Under the pieces are notes generated by a model. That model was not told the origin of the DNA. It saw only the letters and a list, made by a program, of their open reading frames with translations, and did not search any database. A program made the position numbers and the translations under genes. DNA of 64,000 nucleotides. Origin: Silene conica. Its lineage: Eukaryota > Streptophyta > Magnoliopsida > Caryophyllales > Caryophyllaceae. This document shows, piece by piece, positions 21,701 to 30,381 of the stretch; within the stretch, counting starts at the first letter, position 1, and each line of letters starts with the position of its first letter. The stretch lies in NCBI GenBank assembly GCA_029255685.2, contig CM055317.2, positions 17,811,501-17,875,500 of the forward strand, written 5' to 3'.

Positions 21701-22429
21701 CAAAACAAAAGAATCAGACGATGAAGATACTGAAGCAACAACAGCAGATGAGGTATCATTCTTCCTATGAGAGAAAGCAATTTTCTGTGTGAGTAAAGCA
21801 ACTACTTTAGTAACAAGTTCTTGAACATTAAAATTCTGAAATCTGTAGAGATTGCCTATTCTTATGCCTGTAGCAATGATATTACTATTGAAATGGTCCT
21901 GAAAAACACAGTTAGATGCAGTGAACACAGCAGAAACATGATTGCTATCAATCAACTTACTAACAGATAAAAGATTCTGTCTGAAATCAGGAACAAACAA
22001 CACTTTATGCAAAGTAATAACTTTACTGAGATGAACACTGCCAATCTTAGACACAGACTTAATTGAACCATCAGGCAGTCCTATAATCATGGGTTTAGAT
22101 AAAGTAGTAACATTATGTAATAATGCATAATTATAAGTCATGTGATCAGACGCGCCTGTATCAATTATCCAATCATGCATCAAAAAACCAGCAGTTGCTG
22201 AATTAACATGAGCAGTAAGAACCTTACCTGCAAAGTTGGAATGAGAAGTAGGAGACTCTGTCATTCTTTTCATGACTTGATCCACAACAGACGAAACCAG
22301 GCCATCCAACATAGTTGTATCAACAGATAATCCCTGTGAAGAAGTGGAAGACTGTGCATTACTTGGTTCTACATCATCCAGAGGTGACAAATAAAGGCTG
22401 TATGATGTCCACATTATTTGCAGTAGCAT
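18785..22429 (-). CDS. Copia pol: protease, integrase, RT, RNase H
   Basis: 1214 residues without a stop. Protease D90-T-G (WIIDTGASDHM, 87-97). The integrase has HNRLGH, CETCVMSKHH, LHMDVWGP, IRTDNGTEF and GRPQQNGRVERKHRH, so the DDE triad is present. RT has KWVFKIKYK, QLDINNAFLHG, LYGLKQASRQW and VYVDDVLLTGN. RNase H has YSDADWGQCP, SSAESEYRSL, LCDNKAA and the end DVMTKALG. The true start of translation is uncertain: the first Met is in a different phase from the upstream gag, so pol would have been read through from gag before a small frame lesion near 22430-22520. Catalytic residues are intact. Confidence 0.9.
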   Translation of the reverse strand: MLLQIMWTSYSLYLSPLDDVEPSNAQSSTSSQGLSVDTTMLDGLVSSVVDQVMKRMTESPTSHSNFAGKVLTAHVNSATAGFLMHDWIIDTGASDHMTYNYALLHNVTTLSKPMIIGLPDGSIKSVSKIGSVHLSKVITLHKVLFVPDFRQNLLSVSKLIDSNHVSAVFTASNCVFQDHFNSNIIATGIRIGNLYRFQNFNVQELVTKVVALLTQKIAFSHRKNDTSSAVVASVSSSSDSFVLAHNRLGHLSTERLKHVTGSSASNKTKFHCETCVMSKHHLLPFPISSSRASCLFELLHMDVWGPYKVPSLSGAKYFLTILDDFSRNTWTILFQTKDQVAGLIKDFFCYVETQFDAKLKSIRTDNGTEFLQQICGGLFRSKGLVHQTSIVGRPQQNGRVERKHRHLLETARALRFHAFLPIKFWGDCLLTATYLINLMPTPLIGWKTPFSLLFHKEPTYDHLKVLGSLCYSTMPRTFHDKFGHRARKCIFIGYPHQQKGYRLYDLLTHKVFVSRDVVFQENTFPFQEQHKLSTFSEPDKFVNPASSTLIVPNNSTDNTMDMSINDDGLLQQSDISILTTTNTPNINTLVTQQSPLQDTVDNPSEQSPLQDTVDNSSATDSLTNAAPHQTVRRSIRDKQVSTRLKPYHCSVKLPGQHSAQQTNVATETDQSASTSLHVAVLSSLQDFSSQYVASLNSVLQEKEPYTYNQAKNDQRWLEAMNKEIKALEDNQTWELVALPDGQHPIGSKWVFKIKYKANGEIERFKARLVAKGYNQIKDRDYKDTFSLVAKFITVRTLLAVAAAKGWKFHQLDINNAFLHGFLDEEVYMKPPEGYSVPNGHVCKLKRSLYGLKQASRQWNKELTKFLISVGFQQSKQDYSLFTKSSPDNSMFTVALVYVDDVLLTGNDESTITNVKKGLDSAFSIKDLGFMRYFLSLEVSRNEKGIMLHQRKYILDILKDMNMENCTPSAFPMPRGLKLSIDQGDLLQEPEQYRRLVGRLLYLNSSRPDISYSVQHLSQFISQPRVPHMQAATHVLKYLRGTVNTGLFYPASSTLTLTAYSDADWGQCPFTCKSLSGYCIFLGKSLISWKTKKQCTVSKSSAESEYRSLSYTTSEMVWLDSILQDLKVTIPKPIPLLCDNKAAEHLTKNPVFHERTKHLNIDCHYVREKQEAGFLHTQHIRSGLQLADVMTKALGADQHKFLSAKLGLVFTQPQA

Positions 22430-22520
22430 ACTTCCTGTTTCCGTTCTTTGGAGGATACTTGCCTTTCCCTTTCTTGTCAGCTACTTTATCATTAGCCTTG
22501 TCTGCTGGAAATCCAACTAG

Positions 22521-23453
22521 TCAATAACAATTCTCAATTTTGTGGCCTTCTTTCCCACAGTAAGCACAAGGATTCACACGGAAACAATCCTCAATATTGT
22601 GGTTATCCATGTTACAGTGAGAACAATGTTTCTTGGTTGTTTTCGAAGCATCACCAGAAACAGATTTTCCTTTAGTAGAAGTGCTGACAGATTTGTATGC
22701 AGCATAAGCAGAAGCATCTGTCAATACTTCAACAGAATCACTGACTTGTTTCTGTCTTTCAATGTTTTGCAGCATTCCCAAAACCCTATTTATGGTTGGG
22801 AGAGGATCCATGGACAAGACTTGAGTTCTAATAGCATCATACCCATGATTAAGACCCATGAGAAACTGGATTAGCTTAGCATTATTCTCTCTTGTAAGAA
22901 AAGATTTCATTAAATTGCAAGAACATAAAGATAGCTTGCCACAGGAACATTGTGGTAAAGGATCAATACTATCGAGAGTTTCCCAAAGAACTTTCAATTT
23001 ACTGTAATAATCAACTAAAGAAAGATTGGACTGAGTAATGGCATCAAGATCTTTCTTTAATTGATATACTTCAATGGCATTTGCTTGGCCATATCGTTCA
23101 ATGATTTCACTCCATAGTTCATTAGCTGATCTAACATACTTGAGATTTTCTCTGATTGTCTTGACCAGGGAGTTGAGAACCCATCGCATGACCATAAGAT
23201 CACTACGAACCCACTGATTAAACTTTTTATCAGTCTTGGCAGGAGGAGCACAGGAACCATCTAAGAAACCCAGCTTGTTCTTAGAGGCTAAAGCCATCAA
23301 GATGTCCTGTTTCCATCCAAGAAAATCATGACCATCGAAAAGAGTTTGCGAGAGCTGAGAAAAAGGCTGATCAGAAGTAGAAAGAAATAATGGATCATCA
23401 TAATAGTCATAATTGGCATTATTGCGATTTGCTGTTGAATCAGAATCAGCCAT
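22521..23453 (-). CDS. Copia gag protein
   Basis: 310 residues. The N-terminal half has the gag core typical of plant copia (LSQTLFDGHDFLGWKQDIL, then LVDYYSKLKVLWETL). The C-terminus has zinc-knuckle motifs CSHCNMDNHNIEDC and CAYCGKEGHKIENC, the CX2CX4HX4C nucleic-acid-binding fold. The frame stops (TGA) directly after the second knuckle. About 90 bp later the pol frame is open in another phase. In relatives gag and pol are usually one frame, so I infer a stop and a frameshift here rather than a designed expression switch. Confidence 0.88.
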   Translation of the reverse strand: MADSDSTANRNNANYDYYDDPLFLSTSDQPFSQLSQTLFDGHDFLGWKQDILMALASKNKLGFLDGSCAPPAKTDKKFNQWVRSDLMVMRWVLNSLVKTIRENLKYVRSANELWSEIIERYGQANAIEVYQLKKDLDAITQSNLSLVDYYSKLKVLWETLDSIDPLPQCSCGKLSLCSCNLMKSFLTRENNAKLIQFLMGLNHGYDAIRTQVLSMDPLPTINRVLGMLQNIERQKQVSDSVEVLTDASAYAAYKSVSTSTKGKSVSGDASKTTKKHCSHCNMDNHNIEDCFRVNPCAYCGKEGHKIENCY

Positions 23454-23558
23454 TGATGTTGAATTGAATTGAGTTTTGTGTGTTGAATTTGATGTTAGAA
23501 CTGATGATTGTGCGGAAGCGTGCGAATGGTTAGAACAAAAACTGGTAAACTGATACCA

Positions 23559-23742
23559 TGTAAAATCTATAGATTGTAAACTGATATTGTATTATGAAAA
23601 ATGATCATTCAAAAGTAATTACATCAATCTAAGGTGTTGTGCTTATATACACAACTATGATAACAAACTATAACTGATTTCTAACAACCTTGAGTTAGTT
23701 ATAGATAACTATAGTTAGTTATGATTACTAACTATTATTACA
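23559..23742 (-). repeat. 5' LTR of minus-strand copia
   Basis: 184 bp, matching 18584-18767 apart from about two substitutions (AGTTAGT/AGTCAGT and ATTATTAC/AATATTAC, plus strand). PBS TGGTATCAG abuts it on the internal side. Confidence 0.9.
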
Positions 23743-23752
23743 TATCTTGCTA

Positions 23753-24632
23753 CCCCTTCGCTTTTTTACATGGTTATCTTTGTGGCTTGTGTTCTTTAAG
23801 ATCTTTCTAACTAACAATCTTTATGTTTATATAAGGTTATGTAAAATAGTATAAAGATTTATTTAAGTTTATTGCTTTGTTCATTTTCAGAAAATATCAT
23901 CTATTCTTTTTTTTAGCAAATTATTTATAATTTTGCCATTTTCTTTTTGAGTATGTTTTTGTTAGTAAATTCGTTTTATATTATTGATAAGTGTAGACAT
24001 GACAAATAGGTTATTCGGGTCGGGTTAAATATGTTTGATTTAAATCAAGTCAACCTTAGGTAGATTTCTGTAAGATTTGATCGGTTTCATTTTAGTCAGC
24101 GTTTTTAATTGTTTGTTTTATTTCGAGTTTGGCACAATCCGGGTTAGAACAATTTCAGTTCAATTCACGTCATAATTTTCTTGAATTAAGCCTAAAATAT
24201 CTATAAATATGTCAATTATAAATCTATAAATTATAATTATCAAATAAAATATTTAAAAATATCATGAATGCATGCGCGAGATCTGTACTAGTTTATAACA
24301 AGAGCCCAAACCATCCATCATAGCAACACTTTTTATTTTTATTTTGGTGAGGTACGTCCGTGCATATGACCCTTTAATTATATTTTCAGCCATTATAAGA
24401 GAGATTTATATAAATGACTATTTGAAATTAGTATCTTTGTAAAAGAAAGAAATCTTTGTTGAGGAATGGAGTAACCCACGTTTAAAATTGAGCAAGGGAA
24501 TAAGGAAAACAAAACATTAATGTTGTATTATTCCGGTTTCTTTTGACCGTTTTGAGATAATTTCGACGGGTCAATTTTTGAATCTTTTGCAAAATCACAA
24601 TTACTTCTTAGGTAGTTTAGAGTGGAGTCATT
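23753..24632. other. AT-rich spacer
   Basis: No gene recognised. GGTCGGGTT-type phrases (24016) and the rest of the AT-rich DNA look like old repeat debris. It ends at the 9-bp target site of the next element. Confidence 0.45.
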
Positions 24633-24641
24633 ATAGAGATT

Positions 24642-25314
24642 GTGTCCGTTTTTTGTAAGACGGACATACCCGTCGCAAGCTTGCGACGGGCCAAATATCG
24701 GTTAAATGGGTCGAATAAATACCACTTGTGGCTGATAGATGGAATGTACAGTACATAACAGTTAAAGAACAAAACATAGACAACATGTTAACAAACTTAA
24801 GCATAATGTTAACAAACTTAAGCATAATGTTAACACAATCGAAGGGAAACATAATTACAAATGACAACTACAAATCAGTCTAACATGTGTAAAATATATG
24901 TACATAATACATAAGTATATCAACATCTAATTGCACAACATAAATTTTCGTATGTTAACTAACTAAACCATAATGTCAACACTACTGAGGGTAAACATAA
25001 TGACAAAAGGTAACAACAAAGCAGCATAACCATGTGTACGTAATATACAACATTATGCAACGTATACAACATAACAGTTAAAGAATAGAACATATCTACT
25101 TAACAAAAAAAAAAATATATGTCGGCAAAATAAAGAACATTGTAGTCATCATACATAATGCCTAAATATATCAACATTAAAACACGAACATCACACAATT
25201 GCGAGATCTTATTTGTTAGTAAATCTGACCCAGATCCATTTTGCTATAATATGGTGCGTTTTTGGCCCGTTGTAAGCTTGTGACGGGTTGGTCCGTCCCA
25301 AATAAGAATTACAC
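24642..25314. mobile_element. Mutator-like non-autonomous element
   Basis: A 673-bp element between perfect 9-bp repeats ATAGAGATT (24633-24641 and 25315-25323), the duplication size of Mutator-like elements. Both ends read GTGT inward, followed by GACGGAC, ACCCGTC and AAGCTTGCGACGGGCC-type segments that pair with the other end (ACCCGTCACAAGCTTACAACG on the opposite strand). The interior contains a tandem TTAACAAACTTAAGCATAAT (about 24787 and 24809) and no transposase. Confidence 0.82.
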
Positions 25315-25323
25315 ATAGAGATT

Positions 25324-25531
25324 AGCAAGGTTCGTGCCAAGTTTAGATGAGATTGGGTCAATTTGGCTCTTTGTCATATTCAAGTTACGCAGTCAATTAT
25401 TTGAGTCGAGCCACTTCATACAGGTCTATTATGAGGTAGTATTTCGATAAAGTAAGGAATGATAATATTATATGTTAAAAAAAGTGAAAAAAAGATTATT
25501 ACAAGATACTTCTATCTCCATCTTAATAATT
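25324..25531. other. Short spacer
   Basis: AT-rich, nothing seen. Confidence 0.4.
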
Positions 25532-25533
25532 TA

Positions 25534-25822
25534 CTTCCTCTATTCATATCCAAATTATACATTTTTCTCTTTAATCCATTCATATCCAATTTATCACTTT
25601 CTAAATAAAGCAAAAAAAATGACTAAAGTGTTTTTATGAAAATCATTTATCTACAAAACATGTCATTAAATGACCCGCATTTAATAAACCATCATACGTT
25701 TAAATTAATAAAAAAAACATCTTACACACTTTCAATTGTATTTTTAATAGTTTTTAACATCTTTCTTAATAGTTGTGCAAAATACATATACTCGTATATA
25801 CTTTGGATATAAATAGAGGAAG
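25534..25822. mobile_element. Stowaway-like MITE
   Basis: 289 bp bounded by TA dinucleotides (25532-25533, 25823-25824). The terminal inverted repeats are CTTCCTCTATTCATATCCAAA and its mirror at the right end, with one small mismatch. TA targets and CT(C/T)CCTC-like tips match Tc1/mariner Stowaway MITEs. No coding capacity. Confidence 0.82.
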
Positions 25823-25846
25823 TATTTACTTTTAATTAAAATATTA

Positions 25847-26117
25847 CTCCCTCCTATTCATTTAAATTGTCCCATTGTCTTAAAAGGACAAATTTTATGG
25901 TTTATTAGTTGTTTATTATTTTGGTTGTGTAGGGGTATGTTGATTGTGTAAATAAATTGGGTAATGGCCAATGGGTGGGTGGGTGAGTAATAAGTGATAA
26001 ATAGTAAGGGTAGAATGGTAAAAAAAATGGAAAAAAACTTACCAAAAAAGAACAATAGGACATTATCCTGAATAGACTGAAATGGACAATGGGACATTTT
26101 AAATGAATAGGAGGGAG
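25847..26117. mobile_element. Stowaway-like MITE (second copy type)
   Basis: 271 bp with TA at 25845-25846 and 26118-26119. The tips are CTCCCTCCTATTCATTTAAA and the inverted equivalent at the right (TTTAAATGAATAGGAGGGAG). CTCCCTCC is the classic Stowaway tip. It lies only 24 bp from the previous MITE, and the two interiors differ. Confidence 0.88.
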
Positions 26118-26349
26118 TACTAAAAAAATGAAATGAGTAAAATATTGTAACATGCCGCAAACAAATTACTTCTAGGAATTAGAATGAGAAGGTAACGCAA
26201 TGGTGGATGGAAAGATAACGGAAACGAGTAGCAAAAAGTAAATAACAGGGTGGGGTGGACCTTACTTGCTTGAAAATTTTAGTGAGGCTTATTGGGCCTT
26301 ACTGTTGAGTACCAAAAATCAAATATGAAACCCAAATTTTATACAACCT

Positions 26350-27453
26350 ACTATACGTCGTCGACAAATTAGTAATTATCGTCGACACTTTTTAATGAAA
26401 TTTCTAAACTACCCCTCCTATCCCCTTCTTTGATTTTTTTTTTTTATTTTTTTGTTCTTATTTTGATAGATTAGAAACGGAATTAGGATATATGCCTTAA
26501 TTTTTGACGGAATTATGATATTTTTTACGGAATTAGGATTGAATCGTAGTTTGAATGTCGGATTTTTAGTTATTTTTTACCCGGATTTGTGACTTGATCT
26601 TGCCGAAAAACGCACGAAAAAAAAAATATGGGACGAAAATATTTTTCGTCTGGGACCTTGTTGGGACAAAAAAATTTTTTGTCTGGGACCTGGTTGGGAC
26701 AAAAAATTTTTTTGTCTGGGACCTTGTTGGGACAAAAAAGAATTTTGTCTGGGACCTGGTTGGGACAAAAAAAAATTTCGTCCCAGACCAGAGTGGGACA
26801 AAAAAAATTTCGTCCCATATTTTATAGGGTTAGGGTTAGGGTTTCTAAAAAAAATAATAATTGGGACAAAAAATTTTTTCAACCAGACCAGGTGTGGGAC
26901 GAAAATTATTTTTGTCTGGACCAGGGTCTGGACGAAAATCATTTTCGTCTCAAACCTGGTCTGGACGAAATTTTTTTTTTTCCCGGACCTGGTCTGGACG
27001 AAAAAAAAATTTGTCCCAGACCTGGTCTGGACGAAAATGTTTTTTGTCCCAAACGTGGTCTGGACGAAAATAATTTTCGTCCCATGCAATATCTATTTTT
27101 TTTTTTCAAAAATTCAAATCGGTTTCGGGAATCTAACGTTAATCCGTTCTACTATATTACAAATTATAAATCATAAATTTGAAACAAATTTAAATCGTAA
27201 ACTAACCTCGTTATTGTCGCTCATCGTTGAAAGCCGTTCTTCAAATCGTTGAATTAACGTTGAAAACCGTTGTTGAAATCGCACTAAACCGACAAGTTTT
27301 CCTATTTTCTAAGAAAACCGAGTTTTTTTAATTTTGTAAGAACCCGGCAATTTTTTAATCCGAATATCAAGCGGTAAATATAAAGAGTTGACGGGGGCAA
27401 AATGGGTATTTCATGTAAAAGTGTCGACGATAATTAGTAATTTGTCGACGATC
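26350..27453. mobile_element. TIR-bounded element enclosing a minisatellite
   Basis: GTCGTCGACAAATTAGTAAT at 26356 is mirrored by ATTAGTAATTTGTCGACGAT at 27432, and similarity extends inward for roughly 45 bp (TCGTCGACACTTTTWA, ATGAAAT). This gives an inverted-repeat-bounded unit of about 1.1 kb. No clear target duplication was found, so its superfamily is open. The centre is a 33-bp tandem repeat. Confidence 0.65.
26630..27088. repeat. 33-bp quasi-palindromic minisatellite in two blocks
   Basis: Units begin GGGACAAAAA or GGACGAAAAT and carry TTTTGTCTGGGACCTGG. Starts at 26630, 26663, 26696, 26729, 26762 and 26794 give a period near 33 bp. A second block (26862-27088) has TCTGGACGAAAAT variants. 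Because 33 is a multiple of three and the unit is nearly self-complementary, several frames stay open on both strands; these are not genes. The blocks are separated by GGGTTAGGGTTAGGGTTT. Confidence 0.93.
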
Positions 27454-27892
27454 TTTAACATGCATGTGATCAATGCAAAAAAAAGGCCTCAAATTGAAAG
27501 TATTTCATAAAATATGGGGATGATTAATGGTTTCAAAAAAGTCAGAACTACCGTATTATCGCAGTTGTGCACCTAAAAACGTTTATGGTCTTGAACAGTA
27601 AAATTGCGAGATTAGTCCTATGAACAAAGTTTTTTTGACAAGGTAAGAAAACTAGATTGATCATTTGGAATATGACCAACCTATATCATCCTTTCGATGG
27701 TGGGATAAGTTGAAGTCACCGACTTTCAAACCACCTCGAAAGGGTTGGACACAAACGTCCAGTAGAAGCTATAAAGCCAACAATAACCTTGTTAGTTTCA
27801 CGAAAACAATGTTTAATTATCACTTCATCGAAGTAAAGATGACTAATTTCACATCCTTGATAATACTAGAAATTTCTTATGTAAATTATCAG
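27454..27892. other. Spacer without recognised gene
   Basis: A 90-codon frame (27665-27937) has no recognisable motif and runs into the next TIR element. I do not call it a gene. Confidence 0.4.
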
Positions 27893-28683
27893 GTAAGATT
27901 ATTGCTAGTCTTGAGACAAGACTTTAGCAAGTCTTAAGACAAGACTTACTCAAAACCTAGGTAGCACCAAAACAGACACGGACACGGACACGGGACACGA
28001 CATTTAAATTTAATAAAATATACATTTTATAGTTATAAATGTTTGATTTTATTTTTGTAAATCTATTTGATATTAATTTTAAATAAGTGAAAGTAAAATT
28101 TGCCCTTGATAATAAATTTATTTCCATTTCTCATCCAAATCAATATTCTAATTAATCTCTTTCGATAGCGCATTTCTCGTCTGAAGAACATCATTCACCG
28201 CAAATGATAACCAAATACCGTGGACACGCGACGGACACGGCTCAAATACCATGGACACGCGTCGGACACGTGTCCAAATAAATGTAGAAAGTTAGACACG
28301 GCTGTTTAGGTTTCGGACACGTTTCGGCGTGTGTCCGTGGAGTGGCGGTGTCGGACACGGTACGGCTCATTACGAGAAGTGTCCGTGCTACCTAGCTCAA
28401 ATCAATATTCTAATTAGTTTTAACAAAGTTTTAAGTTGAGTCTGGACCCTATTTTTCATTGAAATTATCTAACGAGTGGTTGTCATGGGTCATTTTCTTT
28501 TTGTAGGAAAGAAAAAGATAATGTAAAAAAAAAGTTTGAGATGAGTCTGACAGATAATGTATAAAGTCTGAGATGAGTCTGTGACTCTGTGGTGAGTCCC
28601 ACCTATAAAGAAATAATAAAAGTTAGTGGAAAACTGATGTGGCACGGTCTTAAGACTTTGGAAAGTCTTAGGAATAATCTTAC
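27893..28683. mobile_element. TIR element carrying a nested hAT MITE
   Basis: The left end GTAAGATTATTGCTAGTCTT, continuing with AAGTCTTAAGAC, is mirrored at 28645-28683 (GTCTTAAGACTTTGGAAAG, ...AATAATCTTAC). The interior repeats AAGTCTGAGATGAGTCTG. It is interrupted by the hAT-like element 27957-28395. No target duplication is apparent at its own ends. Confidence 0.65.
27957..28395. mobile_element. hAT-like MITE rich in GACACG
   Basis: 439 bp between near-identical 8-bp repeats CTCAAAAC (27949-27956) and CTCAAATC (28396-28403). Tips are CTAGGTAGCAC and its inverse. Many ACGGACACG-type repeats near both ends form subterminal motifs. No coding capacity. Confidence 0.75.
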
Positions 28684-28811
28684 CCTCACCTCCCTCAATT
28701 TAACTTTAAGATTTCTAAGTATTTAACTGTTAAAATGTCTTCCTAGCGAGGGTTTCCGCAACAAGAGTACTATTATTTTTTTTTTTTTGGCAGGAGTAAA
28801 CTTATACCAAA

Positions 28812-30381
28812 TTACACAGCGGCCTTCGCAAGGTTATGGGCAACCTTGTTTAGATACCTTGGTATAAAACTAATATTTAAGCAATGAAAATTAAAAAACA
28901 TAGATCTAATATCCCGAAGAACACCTACTATACTGATATCTTCCTTAGCAGCACCCGCAAGCTGTTGGACAAGACCGAGGCAATCAGATGCAATATCCAA
29001 ATGTAGAGTGCCAGAAAGACAGGCCCAGTTAATAACAAAAAAGGAGGCCCAACGCTTCAGCAAGAAGGGGTGAAGAAGCATTAAAACGCGCCGAGAAAGA
29101 TCCCAAACAGGAACCATCAGGATTATAAGCAATCCAACCTGCGGAGGCCTTAAGAGAAGGAAGCCAACTCGCATCAACCTTAACACGATGGGCCAAACAG
29201 TTTTCAACACCTTTAACAAGAACCACAGGAAAAAAATCCCTAATATTCAGACATGGGGAGTCCAACTCAATACTAGAACAGTCTTTCGAGACTATAGCAG
29301 ATAAGGCCAGATCAGCAGCCGACTTCTGGAAATGGAGGAAGAACATAGGTGAAGGTGATTTTCCCCCAAAAATCACCGAGTTCCTAATACACCAGATACT
29401 CCAAAAAATAGACATGAATTGAATAGCAACAAACCTGAAATCCTCCCTTTTTTAAAAAGGAAGAACCAATTCATAATCCAATCCTTCAAGGCAATTGGTG
29501 CATCAGAATCACTCCTAATCCCAAAGAAAGAAGAGGCCCAAATATGTTTCGTCCATTCACAATCTCGGAAAAGATGAACCACAGTCTCCAGAGAACCACC
29601 AATAGAGCAAAGAGGGCAGGATGCTGAAGTAACAATGCCCCTTCTCACAAACTCAGATCCCACCGATAGTGAGTCCGTAATAATACGCCAAATCAAAATC
29701 TTCCATTTATTAGGCCCAGGAAGTGTCCAAAGTTGAGATTTACAAAACTGTTTAACCCTCGGACTAGCACGCAACCGATCCGTACTTGAGCAGGAATCCT
29801 CCAAATAGGCTGCAAGGCACACCCCATATCCAGATTTGACAGAGTAGTTTCCATCCTTACAGGCTTTCCAAAAGATAGAATCCATTTTGATAGATGAGCT
29901 AATAGGCAAAGCACAGATCATCCTAGCCCAGTCATCAGGAAAGATCTCAAAGATAAGATCCTCCTTCCAAGTTTTATTGGGTTTTATAAGATGAGCAATA
30001 GTCCAGGAATGCATATGAACCGGAGGAGGAAAACCAAATTTGGTAAGAAAAGGAGGTGACAAACCATTCACCCAGTTAGAATTCCAGATACCAAGTGAAG
30101 AAGAAGCACAAAAATTTCATCCAACTCCATTCAAAATCACCTTAGCACCAGTACGAATCCCCTGACAACCCCAAGATACACCCAAATCATTCTTGATCTG
30201 GTCCAGATTATCAGGAGAAGGATTGTTGAAAATTTTCCTGAAAAACACTTTACTAATAAGCGATTCCCTACTAGAGAGAATCTTCCAGGCGATTTTCCCC
30301 AAAAGAGCCCGATTCATACAATCAATATTTCTAATACCCAAACCACCCTCAGATTTCGAAGACCGAGGAAGTTCCTACTAG
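28812..30381 (-). pseudogene. LINE ORF2 C-terminal part, frame-shifted
   Basis: The ORF2 frame is lost near 30375 and resumes in shifted frames. 30117-30341 has GIRNIDCMNRALLGKIAWK. 29373-30071 includes the zf-RVT-like Cys/His cluster CPLCSIGGSLETVVHLFRDC. 29029-29415 is the RNase H start (KVDASW, an Asp in the expected place) and 28812-29219 is the rest (DCLGLVQQL, FIPRYLNKVAHNLAKAA). At least three or four shifts or stops make this part non-functional. Together the pieces cover the normal C-terminal third of a plant LINE ORF2. Confidence 0.85.

Larger units (their letters stand above)
18584..23742 (-). mobile_element. Nearly intact Ty1/copia retrotransposon
   Basis: About 5.16 kb on the minus strand. 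The 184-bp LTRs (18584-18767 and 23559-23742) differ at about two positions. On the minus strand the 5' LTR is followed by PBS TGGTATCAG (23550-23558), then gag, pol and a purine-rich tract (GAGGAGGGGC, about 18776-18787) before the 3' LTR. CTTGCTA flanks the element (18575-18581 and 23746-23752), but with 2 and 3 extra bases between it and the LTR tips. Only the gag/pol junction is damaged. Low LTR divergence suggests a fairly recent insertion. Confidence 0.93.

Noticed and set aside
26826..26846. TTAGGG-like telomere repeat
   Set aside because: Only about three units of GGGTTA, not the plant TTTAGGG form, and inside a transposon-like element.
26577..27176. Several overlapping open frames of 70-182 codons on both strands
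   Set aside because: They lie wholly in the 33-bp tandem repeat, whose period is a multiple of three; the peptides are simple repeats without any family resemblance.
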